A stretch of 64,000 nucleotides of DNA from EW11 sp035765635 (GCA_035765635.1 DASTWZ010000010.1:68506-132505), one strand, 5' to 3'. Counted from the first letter of the stretch, positions 1-9,297 are shown. Notes: generated by a model not told the origin, from the sequence alone. Numbers and translations are program-made.

Positions 1-76
1 GATCGGGTCGGAACCGAGAAAAACGATTTTCAACCTCGGCATTTCGACAAGTGCGATCCGACCAACCGACGCCAGC

Positions 77-1012
77 TCAGCTCGCTCCGCGCATCGCGGC
101 CGATTTGAGCCAGGCATCCACCGCCGGCTTCAGTCCTTCTTCGAAGGCCGCGTCGGTCGCCGGTTTTTCCAAACCTTCGATCAAGGTCCAGTGCTCGACA
201 TGGGTGATCGACTCCTTCGGCTTCAACTTCACCAAAGGACTGAGTGTCTCGAGCTCCACCATCTTCCCGTTCGTGAAAGTTTCGAATGTGCATCCAAAAT
301 CTGGATACGTCGCGCCGTCGACGATCGCGGCGTGCTTCACGAAAGTGACGCCATCGAGCCAATAGGCAGCCCAGCCGAGGTATTTTGAGATGCCCAGCTT
401 CTGCGCTTCCTTGGCCTTGTTGACATTGATGCCGACAAAATGCCGATGGAGGTCCCAACACGGCATCGAGAGATCGGTGAAGCTCCAGGGAATCAGCGTG
501 TAGGTCGGCAGCAGATCGCCGCCGGAGTGACTTCCCTTCGGCAACAGCGGCAGCACCGCATAGCCACCAGCGCGAAACATCGTGAGCGCCCAGGCCCCGG
601 TCTCGACCGGCCAGAGGCCCTGATTGGTGAGCTGGTGCGTGACTTTGATCGTGTTCTCACCGAGCAATTCGAGCTTGATCGCCTTCTGCATGCCGGTCTT
701 CGGCTCGGTCGGCTGCGTGAGCGACACGCCTTTCGGTAGTGCTTTTACCGCTACAGGGTCATCGTCGGGCTGGTAAGTGCGAACGATGTCCTCGGGCGAG
801 TGCCAGAGACGGTGCCCGCCGCGTAAATAATATCCATGGTCGCGCTGCTCGTTCGCCGGAAACTGCAGAAAGAGATTTCCCGCTTTCTCGCTCTCGAGCG
901 AACGGAACGAAATGACGCGCGGGCCGACCGCCGTCGTCACGATCAGCTCGATCGATTTGCTGGCCAGGACCAGCGCTTCACCGCCGCGATAATCAGTCTT
1001 CGATAGTTTCAT
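77..1012 (-). CDS. DUF4380-like protein with galactose-mutarotase-type fold
   Basis: A predicted protein of 311 residues with no signal peptide. It resembles the DUF4380/aldose-epimerase-like family: an N-terminal beta-rich stretch reading SIELIVTTAVGPRVISF, a HRLWHSPED segment, and a late GCTFETFTNGKMVELETLSP segment typical of mutarotase-fold proteins that bind sugars. No specific substrate can be read from the sequence. I start it at MKLSKTDY (position 1012) rather than 16 codons upstream, because the upstream residues look like a read-through of the end of der. With this start the gene overlaps the 3' end of der by 20 nt, so translation is probably coupled. Family membership is from memory of sequence style and is moderately sure; function is unknown. 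Confidence 0.6.
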   Translation of the reverse strand: MKLSKTDYRGGEALVLASKSIELIVTTAVGPRVISFRSLESEKAGNLFLQFPANEQRDHGYYLRGGHRLWHSPEDIVRTYQPDDDPVAVKALPKGVSLTQPTEPKTGMQKAIKLELLGENTIKVTHQLTNQGLWPVETGAWALTMFRAGGYAVLPLLPKGSHSGGDLLPTYTLIPWSFTDLSMPCWDLHRHFVGINVNKAKEAQKLGISKYLGWAAYWLDGVTFVKHAAIVDGATYPDFGCTFETFTNGKMVELETLSPLVKLKPKESITHVEHWTLIEGLEKPATDAAFEEGLKPAVDAWLKSAAMRGAS

Positions 1013-2468
1013 GTGACTCTTCAGAGGTTTCTCCAAATTCGCGTTCACCCGCGCCGCCACCGCTCCGGCCGCCGCGGCGGTCTTCCTTTTTCTTGCCGAT
1101 CAAATCGAAATAGACCGGACAGCCATTGAGGCCGAATTCCTTCACGATGCCCGCCTCGAGAAAGCGCCGGTAATTCTCGGTCAGCTTCTCCTCTCGATTG
1201 CAGAAAATTTTAATCCGAAACGGGCGCGTGCTGGTTTGCGTCGCGTAATAAATGCGAAAGCGCTTTCCCCCGATCGCCGGCGGCGGCGTTCGCTCCGCCA
1301 AAAACATCAGCTGCTGATTCAGCCGCGCCGTCGGAATCTTGGTGTCGAGCAGACGATTCAATTTCACCGCGGAATTCAGCATGCGATCGACTTCGTAGCC
1401 GCTCATCGCCGACACGAAAACCACCGGCGCGCCGGGCGTGAAGAACAAGCGATTGAACAGCTCCTTCTCGAATTTCTCGCGAAACTCGCGCTCGTTCTTG
1501 AAACCTTTGATGCCTTCCGGGCTCTTGAAGGCGGCGTGAACCAAGTCCCACTTGTTCACCACAATAACGATCGGTTTGCCCTCTTTGATGATCTCACCGG
1601 CGATCGCCTTGTCCTGCTGGGTGACGCCTTCCATCGCGTCGAGCACGAGAAAAACCACATCGGTCTGCTTGATCGCATCGAGCGAACGCAGCCTGGAAAA
1701 ATATTCGACGGGCGACGCGAGCTTCGTCGCGGCTTTGATTCCCGCCGTGTCGATGAGTTCGAACGGATACATTTTTCCGTCGCGCCCCTTGAACTGAAAC
1801 GGAAGCTTCACCGAGTCGCGGGTCGTTCCCGGCACGTCGCTCACGATCAATCGATCGCTCTGCAGAAGGCGATTGCTCAGCGAAGATTTCCCGACGTTCG
1901 GGCGACCGACGAAACACACGCACAGCGGATCCGCGGCAGTCTTGCCAACATGTTCGTCGGCTGAAGCGGGGCCGAGTTTCGCCGCGATTGCCGCGCGCAA
2001 ATCGTCTTCGCCGCGCCCATGCTCGGCCGACACGAAAATCGGTTCGCCGAGACCAAGTTTATACGCCTCGGCCATTTCGATTTTCTCTTCGTCGAAATCG
2101 GCTTTGTTCACCACGAGCAGAACATTCTCGCTGTTGCTCCGCCGCAGCGCCCCCGCGATGCGTTCATCGAGCGAAGTGACGCCCGCAAGTCCATCGATCA
2201 CGAACAGGATCAAGTCGGCCGCATCGATGGCGAACGTCACCTGCTTTTCCGAGGCGGCGATGAGCGCGCTCGGCGTCTGGCTATCCGTCAGCCCGAGGCC
2301 GCCGGTATCCAGCAGCGTGTACGCGCCGTCCTCGATCTCGGTCGAAATGACGTCGCGGGTAACACCCGGCTGGTCGTGAACGATCGAAATCCGCTTTCGC
2401 GCGAGACGATTGAAGAGCCGGCTTTTGCCAACATTAGGCCTGCCAACGATGGCAACAGTGCGAGACAT
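993..2468 (-). CDS. der: Ribosome-associated GTPase Der (EngA)
   Basis: Der is a two-domain GTPase needed for 50S ribosomal subunit maturation. This 491-residue protein shows both G domains. The first has GRPNVGKS near residue 8, DQPGVTRD, DTGG and NKAD; the second repeats GRPNVGKSS, DVPGTTRDS, DTAGI and NKWD. A KH-like domain follows, ending in a basic, Gly/Arg/Glu-rich tail (about 30 residues) that is longer than in many homologues. I chose MSRTVAIVGRPN at 2468 as the start because it places the P-loop right at the N-terminus; the longer frame adds 20 residues derived from an intergenic repeat. The tail overlaps the start of the next gene downstream by 20 nt. The family assignment is certain. 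Confidence 0.97.
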   Translation of the reverse strand: MSRTVAIVGRPNVGKSRLFNRLARKRISIVHDQPGVTRDVISTEIEDGAYTLLDTGGLGLTDSQTPSALIAASEKQVTFAIDAADLILFVIDGLAGVTSLDERIAGALRRSNSENVLLVVNKADFDEEKIEMAEAYKLGLGEPIFVSAEHGRGEDDLRAAIAAKLGPASADEHVGKTAADPLCVCFVGRPNVGKSSLSNRLLQSDRLIVSDVPGTTRDSVKLPFQFKGRDGKMYPFELIDTAGIKAATKLASPVEYFSRLRSLDAIKQTDVVFLVLDAMEGVTQQDKAIAGEIIKEGKPIVIVVNKWDLVHAAFKSPEGIKGFKNEREFREKFEKELFNRLFFTPGAPVVFVSAMSGYEVDRMLNSAVKLNRLLDTKIPTARLNQQLMFLAERTPPPAIGGKRFRIYYATQTSTRPFRIKIFCNREEKLTENYRRFLEAGIVKEFGLNGCPVYFDLIGKKKEDRRGGRSGGGAGEREFGETSEESHETIED

Positions 2469-2574
2469 TGAAGAAAAAGGCTGAATGCTGAAGGCTGAAG
2501 GCGGAAGACTGAAATTTCGGCACCGCACGATTCGGCGGGCGTTTCAGCCTTCAGCCTTCTTACTTCAGCCTTCT
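2469..2574. repeat. Intergenic inverted repeat of the GCTGAAGG type
   Basis: The short gap between der and the aminotransferase contains a perfect 13-bp inverted repeat, GCTGAAGGCTGAA at 2487-2499 and its complement TTCAGCCTTCAGC at 2543-2555, with further imperfect copies of the same unit around it. It sits directly upstream of the der start codon. No gene is seen. It could fold in the transcript of both flanking genes. Confidence 0.7.
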
Positions 2575-3744
2575 TCAACTCCGACGCGACTGAACGTAGC
2601 GCTCGATCCTGTCCGTGGCTTCGATGAGTTGCTCGTAGCTGGTGGCGAAGCAGGCGCGGACGAAGCCGGCGCCGTTCGCGCCGAAAGCCCCGCCGGGCAC
2701 GACCGCGACGCGCTGCGCTTCCAGCAGACCCAGGGCGAATTCTTTTTCCGTCTGCTTCGTCACGGCGACTGAGGGAAAGGCATAGAACGAGCCGCGCGGC
2801 AAATGACAGGTCAGGCCGATTTCGTTCAAGCGGCGGACGATGAAATCGCGGCGACGATGATACTGCTCACGCATCGCCTTCATGCCGTCTTCACCGCGGA
2901 CCAGCGCTTCGATGGCCGCCTCCTGACTCACGATGGACGCGCACATCATCGAGTATTGGTGCACTTTCATCATCGCCTCAATCAACTCCGCGGGACCGCA
3001 CGCGAAACCGATGCGCCAGCCCGTCATCGCGAACGCTTTCGAAAAGCCGTGGAGGAAAATCGTGCGCTCCTTCATGCCGGGCAGGCTCGCAATGGACGTG
3101 TGCTGTCCGTCGAACGTGAGCTCGGAATAGATCTCGTCGCTCAAGACCAAGAGGTCTTTCTCGACGGCGAACTTGGCGATTTCCTCGAGTTGAGCACGCG
3201 TGCACGTACCGCCCGTCGGATTGCACGGCAAATTCAGCACGAGCAGTTTGCAGCCCGGTTTCCAGGAGGCGCGGAGCGCTTCGGCGGTGAGCGCGAAATT
3301 GTCTTTCGCATACGTCGGCACCGGCACTGCCTCGCCGTGCACCAGCGTCACGCTCGGATGATAGCTCACGTAACACGGCTGATGAAACATCACCTTGTCG
3401 CCGGGATTCACCAGCGCGCGAAAAGCGATGTCCAGAGCCTCGGACACGCCGACCGTGACGATGATCTCGTCTTCGGGGCGGTAGGAAATCGAGAACGTCT
3501 TCTCGACGTATTTGTTGATGGCGCGGCGCAGTTCGATGAGTCCGAGATTCGACGTGTAGTGCGTCTTGCCTTTTTCGAGCGCGTAGATCGCGGCTTCGCG
3601 AATGTGCCAGGGAGTGTCGAAGTCCGGCTCGCCGATGCCCAGCGAGATCACGTCCTTCATTTTCGCGACGATTTCAAAAAAGTCGCGGATGCCGGATTTC
3701 GGCAAATCGACGACGTGACGAGCGACAAAGCGTTTTGTATCCAT
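2575..3744 (-). CDS. Class I/II PLP-dependent aminotransferase
   Basis: A 389-residue fold-type I aminotransferase of the aspartate aminotransferase family. The N-terminus carries ISLGIGEPDFDTPWHIREA, the middle has NLPCNPTGG and VLSDEIYSELTFDG (PLP ring contacts), and the PLP-binding lysine lies in HGFSKAFAMTGWRIGF. A C-terminal RACFATSYEQL segment supplies the arginine expected to bind the substrate carboxylate. The gene lies just downstream of an Lrp/AsnC regulator on the same strand, an arrangement also known for the Bacillus yugGH pair, which suggests the regulator controls it and that the substrate is an amino acid of central metabolism. The exact amino acid cannot be read from sequence. 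Confidence 0.9.
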   Translation of the reverse strand: MDTKRFVARHVVDLPKSGIRDFFEIVAKMKDVISLGIGEPDFDTPWHIREAAIYALEKGKTHYTSNLGLIELRRAINKYVEKTFSISYRPEDEIIVTVGVSEALDIAFRALVNPGDKVMFHQPCYVSYHPSVTLVHGEAVPVPTYAKDNFALTAEALRASWKPGCKLLVLNLPCNPTGGTCTRAQLEEIAKFAVEKDLLVLSDEIYSELTFDGQHTSIASLPGMKERTIFLHGFSKAFAMTGWRIGFACGPAELIEAMMKVHQYSMMCASIVSQEAAIEALVRGEDGMKAMREQYHRRRDFIVRRLNEIGLTCHLPRGSFYAFPSVAVTKQTEKEFALGLLEAQRVAVVPGGAFGANGAGFVRACFATSYEQLIEATDRIERYVQSRRS

Positions 3745-3814
3745 GGTGATCAGCGGAAAACGTCACCCGTCCGCTCAGCCGGCGGCGGTGGCTCATTTTC
3801 CAGGTTAGGTGGGG

Positions 3815-4297
3815 TTAGGGCGCGACCTTCAGCCGGCCATTTTCTTCGCTGTTCACGTCCATCAAAATGCCCTGCTCTTTGTAGGAGCGGAGCATGAAGT
3901 GCGTCGCCGTGGAGAGGACGCCTTCGATGGTGGAAAGCTTTTCGGACACAAAATTGGCGACCTTTTGCAGGCTCTCGCCGGCGACGAATACGAGCAGGTC
4001 GTAACCGCCCGACATCAGGTAGCAGGATTCGACTTCATCGAAGCGGCTGATGCGTTCCGCCAGGCGGTTGAAACCGCCGCCGCGCTCCGGAGTGATTTTC
4101 ACTTCGATGACGGCTCGAACGGCGGCTGCGCTCTCCTTCGACAGGTTGAGCACCGGACGCCAGCCGAGGAAGATTTTCTCCTTCTTCAACTGTTCCAGGT
4201 GACTGTTAATCTCTTGTTCGGACAAGCCAAGGACCTGCGCCATTTGCGCCGTCGTCGACGTGCCGCCTTCGATTAATAGCTTCAGAACAGGGTTCAT
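3815..4297 (-). CDS. Lrp/AsnC-family transcriptional regulator
   Basis: A 160-residue regulator of amino-acid metabolism. Residues 1-50 form the winged helix-turn-helix, seen in GGTSTTAQMAQVLGLSEQEI followed by an EKIFLGWRPVLN wing. The C-terminal half is the RAM/ACT-like ligand and oligomerisation domain, with VRAVIEVKITPERG, the central VESCYLMSGGYDLLVFV strand-turn (GxxD-type Lrp motif) and FVSEKLSTIEGVLSTATHF. It is the promoter-proximal gene of a pair with the aminotransferase, 70 bp apart. The ligand is unknown. Confidence 0.93.
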   Translation of the reverse strand: MNPVLKLLIEGGTSTTAQMAQVLGLSEQEINSHLEQLKKEKIFLGWRPVLNLSKESAAAVRAVIEVKITPERGGGFNRLAERISRFDEVESCYLMSGGYDLLVFVAGESLQKVANFVSEKLSTIEGVLSTATHFMLRSYKEQGILMDVNSEENGRLKVAP

Positions 4298-4420
4298 AAG
4301 TGTTCGGGACTTATCGTTAAAACCGAACCATTGACGAGAACGAAAATCTCATAGGGTAACTCAAGTCCGCGACCGTGTGTGCTGTTGCAGAATGCTTCAA
4401 TCTGACTTCCCAATCTGTTC

Positions 4421-5164
4421 ATGAATATCCTCGTGGCTGACGACGATCGCATGTCCCGTGAAATGCTGCGCCGCATAGTCGAGAGCGATGAGAACAACCG
4501 CGTGACGCTCGCCGAAGATGGCGAAGAAGCGTGGAATATCCTTTGCGAGGGCTCGCAGCAATTCGACGTCGGCCTGTTCGACATCAACATGCCCCGCACC
4601 GATGGATTGCAGTTGATCGAGCGCATCCGCGCGACCCCGTCGTTGCGGCATATTCAAACCATGCTCTGCACCGCGGCGGCGGACCGAAATACCGTCGGCC
4701 GCGCGAGCGCCCTCTCCGTTTCGCACTATATCATCAAGCCCTATTCGAAGGACTTGATTCTGAGTAAACTCAAGGCGGTCCGCGAAGAGATCGCGCGTCA
4801 GGGCGTCGAGAATCGGGAAAGTCTGCTCGCCCGCCTGGGTGTTGACGAGGAAACGTATCTCGTTCTGGCAACAGCACTGCTCGACGAGGTCGAGCGCTGG
4901 CTGCAACACGCGCGCTACACTTCAGACCTCGCGCGTTTCGCCAAGCTGGCCGAGCGAGCTCCGGGGCTTCGCGGTGGCTGCGTGCTGTTGGGCCTGAACG
5001 CCTTGGTCACGCGTTTCACCGAGATCGAATTCACGCTCGCCAGCGACTCGGCGGCCTCGAAAGGCCAGCAGTCGCCGCTCCTTCTCTCCCAGATCGCGCC
5101 GATTTTCGAAGCGCTGGATCAGGAGGCGAAACGCATTCGGCGTCAGCTCGAGCCAGCGCGCTAA
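4421..5164 (+). CDS. Response regulator with receiver domain and an HPt-like C-terminal domain
   Basis: A 247-residue protein. Residues 1-125 are a CheY-like receiver: acidic pocket D7-D8-D9, phospho-acceptor D54 in LFDINMP, a conserved Thr in MLCTAA and Lys in YIIKPYSKD. The remaining about 120 residues are helical and carry LAERAPGLRGGCVLLGLNAL, which resembles the HxLKGxxxxxG core of histidine phosphotransfer domains but with Pro in place of the phosphorylated His. No DNA-binding or enzymatic output domain is visible, so it most likely acts by protein contacts. It stands alone between the divergent lrp pair and ffh, 55 bp upstream of ffh. Confidence 0.85.
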   Translation: MNILVADDDRMSREMLRRIVESDENNRVTLAEDGEEAWNILCEGSQQFDVGLFDINMPRTDGLQLIERIRATPSLRHIQTMLCTAAADRNTVGRASALSVSHYIIKPYSKDLILSKLKAVREEIARQGVENRESLLARLGVDEETYLVLATALLDEVERWLQHARYTSDLARFAKLAERAPGLRGGCVLLGLNALVTRFTEIEFTLASDSAASKGQQSPLLLSQIAPIFEALDQEAKRIRRQLEPAR

Positions 5165-5219
5165 AATCCGAGGCGCAGCGTTGCCAGACGATCCGTTTTA
5201 AGCCAACGGATCAGATTCC

Positions 5220-6563
5220 ATGTTCGAATCACTGACCGATAAACTGAGCAACGCGCTGCGCAATCTCCGCGGCGTCGGAAAACTGTCCGAGGAAAACATG
5301 GAGGAGGCGCTCAAGGAAGTGCGCACCGCGCTTCTTTCGGCCGACGTTCATTTCAAGGTCGCCCGCGAATTCGTCGAAAAAGTCAAAGCCCAGTGCGTCG
5401 GCCAGGACGTGTTGAAGGGCGTCACCCCGGGCCAGCAGATCATCAAGATCATTCACGACGAACTCGTGGCCCTCCTCGGCGAAGGGACGAACACGCTTTC
5501 CGCCGCACGCCCTCTGAAAATTTTGATGGTTGGCTTGCACGGCTCCGGCAAAACCACCTCCACCGCCAAGCTCGGAAAGCTCCTGAAGAAACGTGGCTAC
5601 CGCCCCTTTGTTGTCGGGTGCGACGTGTATCGCCCCGCGGCTATCGATCAATTGGAGATTCTCGCGAAACAAGAGGATCTCGGCTTCTACTCGGATCGCG
5701 TTTCGAAAGACGTCCCCGCCATCGGAGCGAAAGCCGCAGAGGTCGCGCGCGAGGCCAATGCGGACGCCGTGATCTACGACACCGCGGGCCGGCTCCAAAT
5801 CGATCAAGACCTCATCGAAGAGGTTAAAAATCTGCGCGCGAAAATTCAGCCCGACGAAGTGCTTCTCGTCGCGGATGGCGCGCTCGGCCAGGAAGCCGTC
5901 AACGTCGCGAAAGCCTTCCACGAAGCGCTGCAACTCACCGGACTGATTCTGACCAAGCTCGACGGTGATGCCCGCGGCGGCGCGGCGCTCTCGATCAAGT
6001 CGATCACTGGCGTGCCGATCAAATTCGTCGGCACGGGCGAAAAGACCGCGGACTTCGACACGTTTTATCCCGACCGCCTCGCCTCACGCATTCTCGGCAT
6101 GGGCGACGTCGTTTCCCTCGTCGAAAAAGCCCAGGAGGCGATCGACGAAAAAGAAGCCGCGAAGATGGCGGAGAAGATGCGCAAGGCGGACTTCAATCTC
6201 GAAGACTTCCTCGCGCAGATGCGGCAGATCAAGAAGCTCGGCTCGATGGAAAGCATCCTCGGCATGATGCCGGGAATGAATGGCGTGAAGCTCGACGGCC
6301 AGGCCGAAGCCGGCATGGCGCGCACCGAAGCGATCATTCTTTCCATGACGCCGCAGGAGCGGCGAAAGCCGGAGATCCTCAACGGCAACCGCCGCATGCG
6401 CATCGCCAACGGCGCCGGCGTGAAGATCGTCGAAGTGAACCAGCTCCTGAAACAATTTCAGCAGATGCAGAAAATGATGAAGATGCTGAAGGGCGGCGGC
6501 GCGAAGAAGATGATGCGCCAGATGGAGCAGATGCAGAAATCCGGGCAATTCCCCGGCATGTAG
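5220..6563 (+). CDS. ffh: Signal recognition particle protein Ffh
   Basis: Ffh binds 4.5S RNA and signal sequences and delivers ribosomes to the FtsY receptor at the inner membrane. The 447-residue protein has the N domain (MFESLTDKLSNALRNLRG), the G domain with P-loop GLHGSGKTTSTAKLG, GCDVYRPAAIDQL, DTAGR and TKLDGDARGGAALS, and a methionine-rich M domain ending in QMQKMMKMLKGGG and MRQMEQMQKS. The P-loop reads GLHG where most homologues have GLQG, a small change. Length is normal for the family. No SRP RNA gene was recognised nearby. Confidence 0.98.
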   Translation: MFESLTDKLSNALRNLRGVGKLSEENMEEALKEVRTALLSADVHFKVAREFVEKVKAQCVGQDVLKGVTPGQQIIKIIHDELVALLGEGTNTLSAARPLKILMVGLHGSGKTTSTAKLGKLLKKRGYRPFVVGCDVYRPAAIDQLEILAKQEDLGFYSDRVSKDVPAIGAKAAEVAREANADAVIYDTAGRLQIDQDLIEEVKNLRAKIQPDEVLLVADGALGQEAVNVAKAFHEALQLTGLILTKLDGDARGGAALSIKSITGVPIKFVGTGEKTADFDTFYPDRLASRILGMGDVVSLVEKAQEAIDEKEAAKMAEKMRKADFNLEDFLAQMRQIKKLGSMESILGMMPGMNGVKLDGQAEAGMARTEAIILSMTPQERRKPEILNGNRRMRIANGAGVKIVEVNQLLKQFQQMQKMMKMLKGGGAKKMMRQMEQMQKSGQFPGM

Positions 6564-6907
6564 GCCGCTGGCACCAGTTCGGATTTAGCCGCAAGGAGGC
6601 GCAAAAAAACGCAAAGAGGATTCTGCGTCGGCGATCCGTTAGGTTGCCGGCCGGAGGTGCTCCGCGCGGTTGGGATATTGGTTTGAAACTCCAAACCAAA
6701 ATACCAGACCGCGCCCGAGCGAAGAATGTCTGAGCCGCATCGGCCTAACAAAAAATCCTCTTTGCGTATCGTGAGCCTTTTTGCGGCTAAAAAAAATCTC
6801 CGTAGCCAAACGCTTACGCCTTTGATGCGGCTCCGGCGCGCTAAGTTCTTCGCGGGCAAGGATTGTAAATTGGCGCGGAGCGATTCCCATAGCCGGAATC
6901 GTTTTTT
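6564..6907. repeat. Gene-free spacer with an inverted pair of dispersed repeats and a central hairpin
   Basis: No gene is seen in this 344-bp gap. It holds one copy of a dispersed unit containing GCAAAGAGGAT at 6584-6622 and a second copy in inverse orientation at 6754-6791; a third copy lies at 33815-33854. Between them is a hairpin, TTGGTTTG at 6678-6685 and CAAACCAA at 6692-6699, framed by GCGCGGT (6664-6670) and ACCGCGC (6708-6714). The hairpin could end ffh transcription, though it lacks a clear T run. The promoter of the following gene is presumably near 6800-6900. Confidence 0.65.
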
Positions 6908-9163
6908 ATGAAGACCCCGCGACTGATCACATTCCTTGCGACATTCATTGCCCTGGCCCTGTGCTGCTCCGGCGCCGATCTCGGCCGCGAGTTTTTGCTG
7001 CAGACGAAAAACACCACGATGGCATTTCGCCTGCGCGGCCAGACGTGGTTGATGGTCCACTATGGCGACAAGATCACCGAGACGAATGACGCCGCCGCGC
7101 TCGCCTGGTCCGGCTGGAGTGGCGAAAACACCTTTGGGAATCCCAAGCCCGCCACCTATTCCGTCTACGGCAGCGACAACGACGATGGCAGCCTGAACAA
7201 ATTCGGCGGCCTCGCCGTCATCCATGCCGACGGCGTCACCTCCACGGAGTTGGTCGCAACCGGCGCGAAACAAATCGACGACAAGAAAGGCGCGACGCAT
7301 GTCGTCTTCGAACTGAAGGACAAGGTTTACCCCTTCTTCGTCACCCAACATTTCCGCGCGCTCGAGACGAGCGACGTGATCGAGACCTGGGTTGAAATTC
7401 GCCACGAAGAATCCACGCCGGTGAAACTCGTGCGCATGAATTCTGCGGCGCTGATTTTCCCGCTGCTGGCAAAAGAGTATTCGTTGATGGCGCTCACCGG
7501 CCAGTGGGCCTCCGAGTCGAATATCACCGAATCACCGATCGCGCTTGGACAAACCGTGAGTTTCAACTCGCGCTCCGGCGTGCGCTCCGCCTTCGGCAAT
7601 AATCCGGCCTTCATGCTCTCCGTCGGTCCGCGCGCAAATGAAACGACCGGACACGTCATCGGCGGCGCACTGGCCTGGAGCGGAACGTGGGAAATTTCCT
7701 TCCGTCGCGACCAGGTCAACATCCTCGAACTCAACGCCGGTCCCGACACCGGCAATGGCGCGTATACGCTCGATCCCAAGGCCACGCTCACGACGCCGAA
7801 ACTCGCGCTCACCTACTCCGCGGTCGGAAAGGGCCAGATCTCGCGCAACCTCCATCGCTGGGCACGCGATTGGCAGTTGCGCGACGGACACATGCTGCGC
7901 CCCGTTTTGCTGAACAGCTGGGAAGGCGCGTATTTCGATTTCAACGAGCAAACGCTGACCGACATGATGGACGGCGTGCATGAACTCGGCGGCGAACTTT
8001 TCGTCGTGGACGACGGCTGGTTCGGCAAGGGCAAGTACGCGCGCAACGATGACAAACGCGGGCTCGGCGATTGGTTCCTGAATCAGGAAAAGTTGCCCAA
8101 GGGTCTCGCTTATCTCGCAAACGAAGCGAAAGCCCGCGACCTGAAATTTGGCATCTGGGTCGAACCCGAAATGGCCAACACCACGAGCTTCCTCGTCGAA
8201 CAACATCCCGACTGGGTATTGCGCGAGAAAACCCGTCCGCTCCGCCAGGGCCGCGGCGGCACGCAGGTCGTTCTCGACATGAGCAATCCGGCGGTGCGCG
8301 ACAATATTTTCGGCCAGCTCGATGCGATGATCACGAGTATTCCTGGACTGGCATATATCAAATGGGACGCGAACGCCGACTTCATGAATGCCGGCTCGAC
8401 TTATCTCGGCGCGGATCGTCAGCCGAACATCTGGTTCGATTATACCACCGGTCTGTACAAGCTGCTCGACCGCCTCCACGCGAAATATCCGGATATCATC
8501 TTGAAAGCCTGTGCCTCAGGCGGCGGCCGCATGGACTACGGCTTCCTCCACTATGCGGACGAGTTCTGGGCGTCCGACGACACCGACGCGCGTCAACGCG
8601 TTTTCATCCAGTGGGGCGCCGGGCAATTTTATCCCGCCTGCACGATAGCGGCTCACGTCACCGTCGTGCCGAATCATCAAACGCATCGCGTCACGCCGCT
8701 AAAATATCGCTTCGACGTCGCGATGTCGGGCCGCCTCGGTTTCGAGCTTCATCCCAAGAAAATGCAGCCGGAGGAAATCGCGTTCGCGAAAAAAGCGGTG
8801 GCGGATTACAAACGTCTGCGCCCGGTGATTCAGCAGGGAGATTTGTACCGCTTGGTTTCGCCGTGGGAAAACAGCTACGCATCGCTGATGTACGTGAGCG
8901 AAGATCGGAGCCACGCCGTGGTCTTCGTCTATGGTCTGACGCGCGGCATCATGTCCGATTATCCGACGCCTCTGCCGATCCAAGGTCTCGATCCCGCGAC
9001 GACGTACACCTTGACCGAGCTGAACGTGGAAAAACAGGAACACTCGCAGGTCAACCGCCAGCAGATCACCGGCGCATCGCTTCTGAGCATGGGCCTCCCG
9101 ATCAAGCTTAGAGGCGACTACGATTCAGCCGTGTTCGAGCTCACAGCGTCCACGCAGCGTTAA
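6908..9163 (+). CDS. Secreted GH36 alpha-galactosidase
   Basis: A 751-residue glycoside hydrolase family 36/clan D enzyme that releases terminal alpha-galactose. An N-terminal signal peptide (MKTPRLITFLATFIALALCCSG) indicates export to the periplasm or outside. The catalytic barrel shows FVVDDGWFGKG, FGIWVEPEMAN, then YIKWDANADF with the predicted nucleophile D487, CASGGGRMDYG, and EFWASDDTDARQR with the predicted acid/base D557. The 70-residue distance between the two acids fits known GH36 enzymes. The N-terminal beta-supersandwich and a small C-terminal beta domain are also apparent. It lies beside a convergent LacI-type regulator and a TonB receptor, so it probably serves a galactose-containing plant polysaccharide. 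Confidence 0.93.
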   Translation: MKTPRLITFLATFIALALCCSGADLGREFLLQTKNTTMAFRLRGQTWLMVHYGDKITETNDAAALAWSGWSGENTFGNPKPATYSVYGSDNDDGSLNKFGGLAVIHADGVTSTELVATGAKQIDDKKGATHVVFELKDKVYPFFVTQHFRALETSDVIETWVEIRHEESTPVKLVRMNSAALIFPLLAKEYSLMALTGQWASESNITESPIALGQTVSFNSRSGVRSAFGNNPAFMLSVGPRANETTGHVIGGALAWSGTWEISFRRDQVNILELNAGPDTGNGAYTLDPKATLTTPKLALTYSAVGKGQISRNLHRWARDWQLRDGHMLRPVLLNSWEGAYFDFNEQTLTDMMDGVHELGGELFVVDDGWFGKGKYARNDDKRGLGDWFLNQEKLPKGLAYLANEAKARDLKFGIWVEPEMANTTSFLVEQHPDWVLREKTRPLRQGRGGTQVVLDMSNPAVRDNIFGQLDAMITSIPGLAYIKWDANADFMNAGSTYLGADRQPNIWFDYTTGLYKLLDRLHAKYPDIILKACASGGGRMDYGFLHYADEFWASDDTDARQRVFIQWGAGQFYPACTIAAHVTVVPNHQTHRVTPLKYRFDVAMSGRLGFELHPKKMQPEEIAFAKKAVADYKRLRPVIQQGDLYRLVSPWENSYASLMYVSEDRSHAVVFVYGLTRGIMSDYPTPLPIQGLDPATTYTLTELNVEKQEHSQVNRQQITGASLLSMGLPIKLRGDYDSAVFELTASTQR

Positions 9164-9201
9164 TGAAGGATGATGAATGTAGGATGATGAATGGCTCCGT
9201 G

Positions 9202-9297
9202 GGTAGGGCGAAGCCTCCAGGCGAGCCGCAAACGCCAGGCCTAACCTCCAGGTTGAGTCACGCCAAACGCGGCTCGCCAGGGACGGCTCGCCCTACC
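9202..9297. repeat. REP-like palindromic element, copy A
   Basis: A 96-bp element bounded by GGTAGGGCGA and its complement TCGCCCTACC, lying between the convergent ends of the alpha-galactosidase and lacI genes. The right half carries CGGCTCGCCAGGGACGG. Related copies lie at 15391-15490 and 34056-34149. It is flanked by TTC/GAA-rich decayed repeats. Confidence 0.85.

Noticed and set aside
3745..3814. Possible terminator or riboswitch between lrp and the aminotransferase
   Set aside because: Some GC-rich self-complementarity (GTCACC, GGCGGCGG) but no clean stem with T run and no known riboswitch pattern.
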